In this document: one piece after another, positions 1 to 9,826 of the stretch | Layout of the letters: each line of letters starts with the position of its first letter | How positions within the stretch are numbered: the stretch's first letter is position 1 | Assembly: GCA_025370055.1 (NCBI GenBank) | Contig: CP073041.1 | Coordinates: forward strand, 4,682,272 to 4,746,271 | Direction of reading: 5' to 3' | Origin: Woronichinia naegeliana WA131 | GTDB lineage: Bacteria; Cyanobacteriota; Cyanobacteriia; Cyanobacteriales; Microcystaceae | DNA length: 64,000 nt | Position numbers and translations under genes: made by a program | The notes under the pieces: generated by a model | What the model was told of the DNA's origin: nothing | Databases searched by the model: none | What the model saw: the letters and a program-made list of their open reading frames with translations, nothing else

Positions 1-57
1 CACTTTTCATCCCATGTTAACACTTTTCTTTTCCTTCATCAACTAAAGGTCACACCC
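1..57 (-). mobile_element. End of an ISKra4-type element (cut by window edge)
   Basis: The first 57 bases are the reverse complement of the left end of the ISKra4-type element at 29764, including the terminal GGGTGTGACC and the region just upstream of its transposase. The rest of this copy lies before the window. The family's other insertions here make 8-bp target duplications, so bases 58-65 should reappear at its far end. Confidence 0.8.
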
Positions 58-355
58 CTTTGAGGCTTGATCCCCCTAAATCCCCCTTAAAAAGGGGGAC
101 TTCAAACCTTTAATTTGTCTTTCCCTTTCAAAGTTGTTCGTTACGCAAATCTCCTAATCTAAAAACTCAAAGCCTTACATAGCAAGCTTTTCATCTTCTC
201 CCCCCTTATCAAGGGGGGTTGGGGGGATCTAGACTCAGCAAGGGTTTCAGAGGCTTCTGTGTAATGGATAGCTTGATAAGGGGGGCCGTAGGGCAGGGGG
301 ATCTTATCAATTTTAAGACCCATCTACTATTAATTTTAACTACACTTGATCTCCC
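58..355. repeat. Intergenic G/C-run repeats upstream of the RTX protein gene
   Basis: This spacer holds three imperfect palindromic units made of a C-run and a G-run (about 70-105, 200-230 and 277-303), each followed by a GGGGGATC-like tail. Related units occur at about 12969-13010 and 27228-27258. Such dispersed units are common in cyanobacterial intergenic DNA; they may form hairpins. I see no gene here and no clear promoter. Confidence 0.55.
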
Positions 356-3300
356 ATGAACAATAACATTCAATTCGCCTTACAACTCATCAACGATCTT
401 CTGGCTGACTTTGCTAAAAGTGGTGATTTTTGGACTGACTTTGAATTGGCCTTTGGCACTCAATACAATCAAACCTTGGCTAATAGCATCAAAGCAAGCC
501 TAGCCAATAAAACTTTTGTTCTGCCCAATATTGCTGTTGTCAATAATACAGTACTCGGTAGTGCCTTTGGAGCCTACGCAAGCAGTAATGATACCATTTA
601 TTTGAGTGAAGCTGTTGTCAATGCGGGCAATACTCAGCAATTAGTAGCAGTACTACTAGAAGAAATTGGCCACGCGATCGACAGTCAAATTAATAGTCAA
701 GATAGTGCGGGAGACGAAGGGTGGATCTTCTCCCAACTCGCACAGGGCAATAGTATTAGTGCGACAGACTTGGCCGAATCAAAGGTCGAAAATGATCACA
801 GTATTATTCAAGCAAATGGGACAAGTATTGCTGTTGAAAATAGTACGCCCAATTATATTATTAATCAACTGACTACTACTGGTACTGTCAATGAGTACAA
901 TCCTTTAATTTCAGGTGCTAATGTTGTTTGGGGTGTGAGTGATGGTACGGATAATGAAATTTATTTTTATAATGGTACAACTAAGGTTACAACGCAGATA
1001 ACCAATAATGCTGTTGAGGATATTGATTATCAGATTGACGGTAATCGGGTGGTCTGGCGACAATTCGATACTGTTAACAGCGACTACGAGATATATCTCT
1101 ATGATGCAACCCCCGCAACCCCTACGATTACTCGCTTAACCAATAATGACAATTCTGATTATGGGCCGAGTATTGCAGGTACTAGCATTGCTTGGAATGG
1201 TTATGATAACTTCACTGGTAGTTGGAGGATGTTCTTTTATAACGTTACAACCGCCACCACTACCACTGTTGCTCATAACAGTATTCAGCCTGGCACGATT
1301 CCCTTTGTTTCGGGTTCTAATATTGCTTGGATTGGCACTGATCTTGTCGGTGGAGATCAGGATATTTTCCGTTGGAATGGCTCAACCGTAACCAATATCA
1401 GTAATAATGCCCTTGTTGATAGTGATGTCCAGATTTCGGGTAATAATCTCGTTTGGCGGGCCTATAACAGCACTGTTGGGGATGATTGGGAGATCTATTT
1501 TTTCAATGGTACAACCGTCACCCAATTAACCAATAATATCTACAATGATTCGGCTCCTCAGATATCGGGCAGTAATATTACCTGGGAAAGTGATGGCAAG
1601 ATCTACCTCTACAACGGCACAACCACTACCCAAATCAGTAGTAGCTTTGCAAGTGCTTCCAATCCTTTCATTTCGGGTAATAATGTTACTTGGAATCAAA
1701 ATAACATCGTCTATTTGTACAACGGGACAACGGCAACCGTCACGACGATTAATGATGGTTTTTCTGGTGGTTATGGGATTGGCAATTTATGGAAACAAGC
1801 TATTTCTGGTACAAATGTAGCGACATTAGGCTATAACGCTGATAACAGTAGTTATGAAGTCTATTTAGCGACCCTAGCAACGGCGACGACTCCGAAACTG
1901 TCTGTTAATGATATTACTGTTACCGAAAGTACGGTTGCTGGAACCAACGTCAACGCGACATTTACGATTACGCTATCGGCGGCGAGTGCTGTCCCTGTGA
2001 CTGTATTCTATCAACTGGTTAGTGGGACAGCTATATCTGGATATGATTATGACGGTACGGGTGGTACTGTTACCTTTGCGGCCAATCAACTCACTAAAAC
2101 GATTACTGTTCCTGTTTACAATAGTGACGGACTCGAAGATACGCAAACTTTCTTTGTTCAACTCTACGATGCGGTTAATGCGGGAATTTTGGATGGACAA
2201 GGACAAGCCACTATTACTGATCCAGGCTACCCGACCTTAACCATTACGGCGACCGATGCTACAGCAGGCGAAAATGTCCCTGGCGCGCCTATCAATTCGG
2301 GTGTATTTACGATCACTCGTGGTGGTGTGTTGACTGATGCCTTAGATTTATATTTTGACCTTTCTGGTACGAGTTCTAACTACAACGTTTATTATAGCCG
2401 TGACTATGATTATACGGCTGCTTATCTAAACTCTGGCTACATTCATTTTGATGCTGGGGTGGCGACAGCAACAGTGACGATTAATCCCTTAGATGATCTC
2501 TACAAAGAAGGAACAGAAACGGTCACTCTCAAAATTGGTAATCAGAGTGCAACACTCAATATCTTAGACAACGACAGTGCATCAAACATCGTCCAGATTA
2601 CGACCGACCATCTAGAGAAAGATCAGTTTGTGATCTCTGGCAATAATGCGGCTTGGCGGATTGATGATGACATTTATTTCTACAATGGCACTACTGCTAC
2701 CAAAGTTACTAATGCCGATCAAAGCCGTCAGAATCAACAGATTGTTTTAGATGGCAGTAATCTAGTTTGGCTGGGTTACGATGGCCGAGATTGGGAGATT
2801 TATCGCTACAACGGTACGAGTGTTACTCAAATCACTAACGATAACAGCAATGACCAATATACTCCGAGAGTATCGGGCAATAACATTGTTTGGCAGGGTT
2901 GGGATGGTACCGATCAGGAGATTTATCTATACAATGGCACAACTACCATCAATCTAAGCAACAATACCAACTACTACGACAATACTCCTTCTATTTCTGG
3001 AAATCGAGTCGTTTGGTCGAGCAATGCGAATGATGGTACTGATACTGAGATTTTTTATTACAACGGTACGACAACGGTCAATTTGAGTGATAATGCCGTT
3101 GATGATCGCAACGCAAAAATTTCTGGTACAAACATTGTCTGGGAACGGTCTGATGGGACTGACTATGAACTCGTCTTCTACAATGGCACGACGACAACCC
3201 AACTAACAAACGATACCACCTATGAAGTAGATAACTATGCGATTGATGGCAACAAAGTTGTTTGGTCAATCGGTTCTCAAGTCTGGCTCTACAATGGCTC

Positions 3301-6088
3301 AACTACTACCCAGATAGCCAATGACAACAATAATTCTTATGGCCAACCTTTAGTTTCTGGCAATAATGTTATTTGGAAAAATAGTCCGTACCAAATGAAG
3401 TTATACGATGGCATCAATACTACCGTAATTAGCGATCCCAGTTTTCCCAACTATTATCCAGCTATTTCAGGCAATAAAGTCATCTTCACTAACGATAATC
3501 TTCAAGATCTTTATATCGTTAATTTGACAACGGTTAGCGTCGTTGCTACTGATAACATTGCCAATGAAACCCCCACTGACCTGGGTACTTTTACCCTCAC
3601 TCGCACCGGTAGCACCGCTACTGCTTTAACTGTCAATTACACCATTACTGGCACCGCTACCAACGGAACTGATTATACCAGTATTCCTCTGACAGCTACT
3701 TTTGCCGCCAATAGTGCCACTACTACGGTGACGGTCACTCCCACCAATGACACCATTTCTGAAGGTAGCATTCCCGAAACAGTAACCCTGACCTTAACTA
3801 GCAATGCCAGTTATAGCATCGATACCACCAAACAAGCGGCAACGGTATCCCTGCTCGATAACGATGGTCAACCGATTATTAGTATCAATGATGTCACCCT
3901 AACAGAAGGAAATGCGGGAACAACCAATGCGGTCTTTACGGTTTCCCTTTCCAATCCCAGCAGTACGAACATAACCGTTAATTATCTGACAGCAAGTGGT
4001 ACTGCGGCTGCGGGTAGCGATTATACCGCTTTAACCAGTACTGCCCTTACCTTTACCCCAGGTCAAACCAGCAAAACTATCACCGTTGCCGTCACTGGCG
4101 ATACTACCTCTGAAGCTGATGAAACCTTCTTTGTCAATCTCTCTGGGGCTGTTGGTGGCATCATTGGGGATGGTCAAGGCCAGGGGACGATTACCAATGA
4201 CGATGGAACTGTCACGGGTACAGTGATCAGCGTTGTGGCAACGGATAATATCGCCAGCGAAACTTCTGGTAACACCGATTTAGGAACTTTCACTCTAACT
4301 CGCACAGGTGTCTTAACCAGTGCCTTAACCGTCAGTTACACCATTGCAGGAACCGCGACCAATGGGACTGACTATACTAGCATTCCTTTAACTACGACTT
4401 TTGCCGCGAATAGTGCTACAGCTACACTGACGGTTACACCTACCAATGACACGACCTTTGAAGGTACGATCCCTGAAACAATAGTCCTCACCTTAGCGAC
4501 AGGTACGGGCTACACCATTGATACCACTAAGCAAACGGCAACGGTACTGATTGCCGATAATGATCTGCCTCCCAGTATCAGCATCAATGATGTTAGCGTT
4601 ACCGAAGGCAATACAGGGACAACTAACGCAACCTTTACTGTTTCCCTTTCTAATGCCAGCAGTAGTAATGTGACGGTTAACTATGCCACTGCCAATGACA
4701 CAGCGATCGCCGGTAGCGACTATACCGCTTTGGCCAGTACCTTACTGACCTTTGCGCCAGGGGAAACCAGTAAAACGATTACGGTGGCGGTGACGGGTGA
4801 CACCACAGTTGAAGCGAATGAAAGCTTTTTTGTTAACCTCACCAATGCGGGGGGCGCAACCATTGCCGATAATCAAGGACGAGGAACGATCACGAACGAT
4901 GAAGCGACCGTGACTCCCAATATTACTATCTACGATGCCACCATTGTCGAAGGATTTGGGAATCCCAATCAGGCCTTGATTGTTGTTGGTTTAGATACAG
5001 CCAGTCTTCTACCCGTTACGGTCAATTACGCTACCAGTAACGCTACCGCGATCGCGGGTTCAGATTACACGGCCAGCACCGGAACAATCACTTTTAACCC
5101 AGGCGTTACAACTCAAACCATTGCTGTTCCGATCTTGAATGATAGTGTTAATGAACCGAATGAAACCTTTAATGTCACTCTAAGTACCCCAACCAATGCG
5201 GCGATCGCGGATAGTCAAGCAACGATTACCATTACAGATACTTTAGTGAGTAACTTTAACCGAACCTTACCGGCTTTGGTGGAAAACCTCACCCTTGTTG
5301 ATGGTGCAATTACTGGTACTGGCAATGCTGGGGCTAACGTGATTACTGGCAATGCAAATAACAATACCCTGGCCGGACTAGATGGTAATGATACTTACTT
5401 CTATGACGCTGATACAGCCCAGGGGACGGATACCATTAACGAAACCCTCACCGGTGGCACTGATACCCTCGACTTTAGCAAAACTGCCGCACCAGTTAAT
5501 ATCAATCTTGGTTTAACTACTACTCAAACTGTCGCTGGTGCTAATCTTAAACTGGTCATTCCTACCGTTGCCTTGGAAAATGTCATTGGTGGTACGGGCA
5601 GCGATCGCCTCACTGGCAACAGTCTAGCCAACACCCTCTCTGGTGGTAATGGTGACGATCTGATTTCCGGTGCGGCTGGTGATGATAATATCTATGGCCA
5701 AGCAGGGAACGACTTTATCAATGGTGGCGCGGGGATTGATACGTTTTATTATACGGGTGCTTTAACAGGAGCGACTACTGCTACCAATTTATTCGGCGTA
5801 GATACGATCTCCGATTTCACATCGGCCCAGGATAAAATTGCCCTGAGCAAAGCCACTTTTGGACTTACTGCGGCGGCTGGTGCAGCGATCGGCACAGAGT
5901 TTGCGACGGTAAACGACATTAGTGAAGTGGAGACTAGTGCAGCAAAAATTGTTTATAGTCTTGGCACTGGCAGCCTTTTCTACAACCAAAACGGTGTCAC
6001 TGCTGGTTTGGGTACCAATGGTGGCGAATTTGCCAATCTTTTAGGTTCACCCACTTTATTAGGAACTGACATTAGCATTCTTGCTTAA
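356..6088 (+). CDS. Secreted RTX / Calx-beta / beta-propeller repeat protein
   Basis: A 1910-residue protein, probably exported by a type I system and acting outside the cell as a Ca-binding surface or adhesive protein. Residues 100-120 carry LLEEIGHAID followed by DSAGDEG, a zincin-like helix found at the N-terminus of cyanobacterial giant secreted proteins; glutamate replaces the first histidine of HExxH, so activity is doubtful. Residues about 165-510 and 742-1055 are TolB-like propeller repeats of about 45 residues (SGNNVVW, EIYLYNGTT, QLTNN). Calx-beta domains lie at about 512-740 and 1060-1635. Near 1690-1800 are RTX nonapeptides (GGNGDD, GAAGDD, GQAGND, GGAGID), followed by a non-repetitive C-terminal tail that probably holds the export signal. 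There is no N-terminal signal peptide, as expected for type I export. No transporter genes are adjacent. The substrate or partner is unknown. Confidence 0.85.
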   Translation: MNNNIQFALQLINDLLADFAKSGDFWTDFELAFGTQYNQTLANSIKASLANKTFVLPNIAVVNNTVLGSAFGAYASSNDTIYLSEAVVNAGNTQQLVAVLLEEIGHAIDSQINSQDSAGDEGWIFSQLAQGNSISATDLAESKVENDHSIIQANGTSIAVENSTPNYIINQLTTTGTVNEYNPLISGANVVWGVSDGTDNEIYFYNGTTKVTTQITNNAVEDIDYQIDGNRVVWRQFDTVNSDYEIYLYDATPATPTITRLTNNDNSDYGPSIAGTSIAWNGYDNFTGSWRMFFYNVTTATTTTVAHNSIQPGTIPFVSGSNIAWIGTDLVGGDQDIFRWNGSTVTNISNNALVDSDVQISGNNLVWRAYNSTVGDDWEIYFFNGTTVTQLTNNIYNDSAPQISGSNITWESDGKIYLYNGTTTTQISSSFASASNPFISGNNVTWNQNNIVYLYNGTTATVTTINDGFSGGYGIGNLWKQAISGTNVATLGYNADNSSYEVYLATLATATTPKLSVNDITVTESTVAGTNVNATFTITLSAASAVPVTVFYQLVSGTAISGYDYDGTGGTVTFAANQLTKTITVPVYNSDGLEDTQTFFVQLYDAVNAGILDGQGQATITDPGYPTLTITATDATAGENVPGAPINSGVFTITRGGVLTDALDLYFDLSGTSSNYNVYYSRDYDYTAAYLNSGYIHFDAGVATATVTINPLDDLYKEGTETVTLKIGNQSATLNILDNDSASNIVQITTDHLEKDQFVISGNNAAWRIDDDIYFYNGTTATKVTNADQSRQNQQIVLDGSNLVWLGYDGRDWEIYRYNGTSVTQITNDNSNDQYTPRVSGNNIVWQGWDGTDQEIYLYNGTTTINLSNNTNYYDNTPSISGNRVVWSSNANDGTDTEIFYYNGTTTVNLSDNAVDDRNAKISGTNIVWERSDGTDYELVFYNGTTTTQLTNDTTYEVDNYAIDGNKVVWSIGSQVWLYNGSTTTQIANDNNNSYGQPLVSGNNVIWKNSPYQMKLYDGINTTVISDPSFPNYYPAISGNKVIFTNDNLQDLYIVNLTTVSVVATDNIANETPTDLGTFTLTRTGSTATALTVNYTITGTATNGTDYTSIPLTATFAANSATTTVTVTPTNDTISEGSIPETVTLTLTSNASYSIDTTKQAATVSLLDNDGQPIISINDVTLTEGNAGTTNAVFTVSLSNPSSTNITVNYLTASGTAAAGSDYTALTSTALTFTPGQTSKTITVAVTGDTTSEADETFFVNLSGAVGGIIGDGQGQGTITNDDGTVTGTVISVVATDNIASETSGNTDLGTFTLTRTGVLTSALTVSYTIAGTATNGTDYTSIPLTTTFAANSATATLTVTPTNDTTFEGTIPETIVLTLATGTGYTIDTTKQTATVLIADNDLPPSISINDVSVTEGNTGTTNATFTVSLSNASSSNVTVNYATANDTAIAGSDYTALASTLLTFAPGETSKTITVAVTGDTTVEANESFFVNLTNAGGATIADNQGRGTITNDEATVTPNITIYDATIVEGFGNPNQALIVVGLDTASLLPVTVNYATSNATAIAGSDYTASTGTITFNPGVTTQTIAVPILNDSVNEPNETFNVTLSTPTNAAIADSQATITITDTLVSNFNRTLPALVENLTLVDGAITGTGNAGANVITGNANNNTLAGLDGNDTYFYDADTAQGTDTINETLTGGTDTLDFSKTAAPVNINLGLTTTQTVAGANLKLVIPTVALENVIGGTGSDRLTGNSLANTLSGGNGDDLISGAAGDDNIYGQAGNDFINGGAGIDTFYYTGALTGATTATNLFGVDTISDFTSAQDKIALSKATFGLTAAAGAAIGTEFATVNDISEVETSAAKIVYSLGTGSLFYNQNGVTAGLGTNGGEFANLLGSPTLLGTDISILA

Positions 6089-6190
6089 AAATGCCAAAAT
6101 TATGGGATTTTGCTTTTGGGCGCAAGCCTTGCTACAGAATTACTTTTTTTGAATAGATAACTACCAACTATTCACTAAACGGCGATCGCG

Positions 6191-6196
6191 TATAAT
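6191..6196 (+). promoter_or_regulatory. Candidate -10 box of the coiled-coil gene
   Basis: A perfect TATAAT lies 27 bases before the ATG at 6223, directly after a HIP1 octamer. No good -35 box is visible 17 bases upstream, so the call rests on the -10 alone. Confidence 0.4.
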
Positions 6197-6222
6197 GAGC
6201 TTAACAGTTCTCTGAATGAGCA

Positions 6223-6594
6223 ATGACGACCACACCCACTACAGTTAGCTATACCCTCGAAGATGTTCTAGATCGCTTCGAGCAAAAAATGGACAAGCAG
6301 TTTGCCGAAGTCAATCAAAAAATGGACAGGCAGTTTGCCGAAGTCAATCAAAAAATGGACAGGCAGTTTGCCGAAGTCAATAAACAGTTTGCCGAAGTTA
6401 ACCAAAAGCTTAATAAACTGGAAATTGGGCAAGTAGAACTGTCGGGCGAAATTAAAACCCTAGACGAAAAAGTCAGTGGCATTGATAAACGTCTAGATAA
6501 TCAGGAATTTCTTAATCGAGGAGTATTAGTTGCACTGATTGTTGCTCTCATTGGTGGAGCCGCTAAACTGTTTGGATGGTTGCCGACCAGTTGA
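6223..6594 (+). CDS. Short coiled-coil protein with C-terminal membrane anchor
   Basis: A 123-residue hypothetical protein of a type common in cyanobacteria. Residues about 20-62 are an 11-residue repeat (QKMDRQFAEVN) encoded by near-identical 33-bp DNA repeats, the last unit shortened. The heptad-like pattern continues through about residue 92 and predicts a long coiled coil. Residues about 99-118 (VLVALIVALIGGAAKLFGW) form one membrane segment at the C-terminus, so the coil probably faces the cytoplasm. The function is unknown. The near-identical DNA repeats suggest that coil length varies between strains. Confidence 0.75.
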   Translation: MTTTPTTVSYTLEDVLDRFEQKMDKQFAEVNQKMDRQFAEVNQKMDRQFAEVNKQFAEVNQKLNKLEIGQVELSGEIKTLDEKVSGIDKRLDNQEFLNRGVLVALIVALIGGAAKLFGWLPTS

Positions 6595-6712
6595 ACTCTC
6601 TCAATTTTGAAAGCGATCGCATTTTGAATGGATAATTGAGAATGGACAATGGATAATTATCAACTATTCACTATCAACTATTAACTAATCGGCGATCGCT
6701 GTTGGGTAATTT
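6595..6712. repeat. AT-rich short repeats between two HIP1 sites
   Basis: The spacer has GGATAAT/GGACAATGG and CAACTATT/CACTATCAACTATT units flanked by two GCGATCGC octamers. A similar CAACTATTCACTAA tract followed by HIP1 lies at about 6165-6190. These look like short tandemly repeated repetitive sequences of cyanobacteria; no gene is visible. Confidence 0.4.
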
Positions 6713-8179
6713 TCAAAGTAAAAGTCTTAATAATTGATAAACTAGGCGGAAAAGCGAGAGGATGGCCACGAGTCCTAGAGCACCAAAACTTGCCATCACA
6801 ATTACGCCCCAAAAAGGGGTACTGAGCATGGGAAAAGATTGGGAAAGAGATAGAAAAAGAGAAGTAACTAAGGGGGTTTTAAGATAAAGGAGAGGCAAAA
6901 ACCAAAATAATACCGTACTTACTCCGGTAATAACCAGCATTTCTAGTTTTTCGATAATCCTTCCCCATTGGGCAAAGATTAATCCGCCGGTCATCATGCC
7001 CCAGAGTCCCATACTGATACCTGGTGAGGAGAATAAACTAGTGGTTGCAATCCAGATCAGTGTGCTTGCATAACCTGTAAACGCTGCACAGCCCAAAAGT
7101 TCTAGGGTAGAAAATGCAGGTTGGTTTTGATGTTGTACCTGGCCTGAGGGCGGCGGTACGGCTGGTGTTGCTGGGGGAGTTCCTTGAATTTTGGTAGAGG
7201 AATGACTGGGGGGACTAGGAGGACTGGGAAGATTACTATTTAAGGCCGCGAGGGTTTCTGAAGCCGATTGATAACGATCCCTTGGTGTGGGTAATAGTAA
7301 TCGATCAATCACCTGGGCCAGGCGATCGCTGACCTGGGGAGCAAATTGCCGCCAGTGCCAGGTATTGTGGTAGGAATCATAGAGATCCTGGGCTGATTTT
7401 CCCGTCAATAAATAAAGACAGGTAATGGCCAAGGCATAGAGATCCGTCGCCGGATAGACCTGACCTCCTGACATTTGTTCGGGTGGCGCAAAACCCATTG
7501 AATAAATCCCGGTAGAGCCACCCCCTGGGACAGAACCCACCGCAATCTCCTTAACGGCTCCAAAGTCCAATAGAAATAGAGTACCTTCCTGATCTCGCAT
7601 AATATTGGACGGCTTAATGTCTCGGTGAATTGAACCCTTATCATGAACAAAGGTCAGGATCTTAAGCATTTCCTCCAATACATTGAGCACTTCTGATTCC
7701 GAAAAAGGGCCGCGATCGGCTAGTTCATCCTCTAGATTTTTGCCATTGATAAATTCCTGCACCAGATAAAAAAACTGATCTGACTTCCCTGTTCTAGGGT
7801 TATCTACCACCAAGGGGAAAAAGGCAAAGAGGTCTGGGATCTGATCATGCTTATTGCCTAACTTCTCTAAAACCGACGCTTCTCGCTCAAAAAGCCCTAA
7901 TGCCACTTGTATTTGCGCCGCACTCAGATCACCCGCCGGTTGAAATTGTTTAACCACACAAAAACGCATGGTCGGAGTAAAACGATCTAGTGCTAAAAAG
8001 GCAGCCCCAAAACCACCTTGACCCAATAACTTCACCGGTAGATAGCGTCCCCCCAAAATTAAAGGCATTCCACAACTGGTACAAAATTTTTGTTGAGCCG
8101 TTTGCAATGTATTACGATTGTCCAGATCTGCAAAAGAATTAATACGAGAGCAACCTGGGCGGGTACAGAGAATGTCCAT
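6713..8179 (-). CDS. Membrane-anchored Ser/Thr protein kinase (cyanobacterial 4-Cys type)
   Basis: A 488-residue eukaryotic-type protein kinase. An N-terminal zinc-ribbon-like stretch has Cys5, Cys10, Cys33 and Cys36, the four-cysteine signature of SpkB-like cyanobacterial kinases. The kinase domain (about 45-315) shows the glycine loop GQGGFGAAF (53-61), Lys77 in the VVK motif, HRDIKPSN (185-192) and DFG (205-207), so it should be active. A Pro/Ser-rich linker follows (about 317-350). The C-terminal ~130 residues have three to four hydrophobic segments that would anchor it in the membrane. It is a single gene converging on the coiled-coil gene. Its substrates cannot be told from the sequence. 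Confidence 0.9.
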   Translation of the reverse strand: MDILCTRPGCSRINSFADLDNRNTLQTAQQKFCTSCGMPLILGGRYLPVKLLGQGGFGAAFLALDRFTPTMRFCVVKQFQPAGDLSAAQIQVALGLFEREASVLEKLGNKHDQIPDLFAFFPLVVDNPRTGKSDQFFYLVQEFINGKNLEDELADRGPFSESEVLNVLEEMLKILTFVHDKGSIHRDIKPSNIMRDQEGTLFLLDFGAVKEIAVGSVPGGGSTGIYSMGFAPPEQMSGGQVYPATDLYALAITCLYLLTGKSAQDLYDSYHNTWHWRQFAPQVSDRLAQVIDRLLLPTPRDRYQSASETLAALNSNLPSPPSPPSHSSTKIQGTPPATPAVPPPSGQVQHQNQPAFSTLELLGCAAFTGYASTLIWIATTSLFSSPGISMGLWGMMTGGLIFAQWGRIIEKLEMLVITGVSTVLFWFLPLLYLKTPLVTSLFLSLSQSFPMLSTPFWGVIVMASFGALGLVAILSLFRLVYQLLRLLL

Positions 8180-8405
8180 GCTTCTAATTGATTAGGGGGC
8201 AAAGGCTGAATCTTGGACGGAAGAATGAGTTTAATGGCTAGTTCAGTCAGATTTACCTTTGTTCTGATAGCCAAGAAACCTCTTTAGATATCATAATCAA
8301 TAAAGACCACGCTTACTAGATTAGACCATTAAGCGTAAAGCCAGCCAATCTTCAGGAGTTTAAGCCCATTCTAACCGCTATTCCGATATCATTCTCCGTC
8401 AATCC

Positions 8406-9620
8406 ATGAAAAAAATCGCCTATCTTGCGCCAGAAATTCCGTCTCTCTCTGCTACTTTTGTCTATGGAGAAATATTGGCTTTACAACAACGCAATATCAC
8501 TATTACGTCTCTCTCCATTGATCGCCCTCACTTACCTGAACTAGACATTAATCTTCAGCAATTATTGGCTAAAACAACTTTTTTATATGAGCGACATTGG
8601 CTAGCAGTTTTACAGGATAATTTTGCTATTTTCAAACAAAATCCCTTTCGCTATCTAGCAATCATGGGATTAATGTTTCAAGATATTCTCCATTTAGGTT
8701 TATTTAATTCAACAGCCTTAAAATTGCTCTATCATTTCTGGCAAGCTAGTGCCGTCGCGAGAATTTTACAGCGTAATCAATGTGAGCACCTCCATATTCA
8801 TTTTTCCTATGTACCTACCCAAGTGGGAATGTATGGCGCACTTTTAGCGAATATTCCTTTTAGTTTTACGTCTCACGCCAATGATCTGTTTGAACGCTGC
8901 TGGTTGATCGAACAAAAGATTAACCGATGTCAGTTTGCTGTAACTATTTCTGAATATAACCGTCAATTTTTAAAGACAAAAATTAATCTATCTCAAATTG
9001 ACAAGGTAAAGGTTATTCATTGTGGCATTAATTTGAATGACTATACTTTTCAGTTAAAATCAAGCTTTTCGGAAACAATCAGGATTAAATCTCTAGGTAG
9101 ATTTGTAGAAAAAAAAGGATTTGATACTCTTATTTTAGCCGCAGTCACTTTACGAAACCAGGGAATTAATTTTCATTTAGAAATTGGAGGTGATGGCCCA
9201 GAAAAAGCGAAATTATAGCAATTAATTACAGAATATCAACTTAGTTCCCACATTACCTTAGTGGGTTCTTTATCTCACCAGGCGGTTTTTCCCTGGCTTA
9301 GAGAAGCAGATATTTTTGTTCTGGCTTGTAAACAGGATCATAACGGCGATCGCGATGGTATTCCAGTTGTCTTAATGGAAGCAATGGCAGTGGGAATTCC
9401 CGTGATTTCGACTCAGATTTCTGGCATTCCTGAACTCATTGAGGATGGGGTATCTGGTTTTCTAGCCGTTCCGAACGATTCCCAATCTCTTGCCGATAAA
9501 ATTATGCAATGTCTTTCCCAATCCGAACAAATGGCAATGATCACAAGTCAAGCCAGAGCAAAGATTGAAGCGTCTTTTAATATAGAAAAAACAACAGAGC
9601 AATTACTAGAACTATTTTAA
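8406..9620 (+). pseudogene. GT4-type glycosyltransferase, interrupted by an in-frame amber codon
   Basis: One continuous frame of about 404 codons with a TAG at 9216-9218. The first part (270 residues) holds the GT-B N-terminal domain and reaches GGDGPEKAKL in the donor domain. The second part continues in the same frame through a typical GT4 donor site (IPVVLMEAMAVGIPVI, then IPELIEDG). The context KL-stop-QLI suggests a former CAG or CAA glutamine codon, so one substitution explains the break. Intact family members transfer sugars from nucleotide sugars to polysaccharides or lipids. Separate products would lack a complete active site, so the gene is probably inactive unless the stop is suppressed. 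Confidence 0.85.
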
Positions 9621-9636
9621 AGATAAAAAATGCTCT

Positions 9637-9759
9637 AAGCTGTTCACTATTTAAAACGCATATAGGCAAGGGGCTTAAGCCCCTTGTTACAAGACTGTCA
9701 GCAAACTTGTTACAAGACTGTCAGCAAAATCGTTATGCCATTTAAATTCGTAACAGCTT
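9637..9759. repeat. MITE-like repeat, copy 1
   Basis: The unit begins AAGCTGTT and ends AACAGCTT, contains the palindrome AGGGGCTTAAGCCCCT, and matches 33114-33213 closely along its length. This copy has an extra internal duplication of about 25 bases (two TTGTTACAAGACTGTCAGCAA units). It carries no gene, so it would be a non-autonomous element or a structured intergenic repeat. Confidence 0.65.
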
Positions 9760-9826
9760 GTGAGAACGTACTTTGTAATCTGAGTTTACTTTCTTCCTGA
9801 TACTTTTCTTAACAATATTATTGCTA

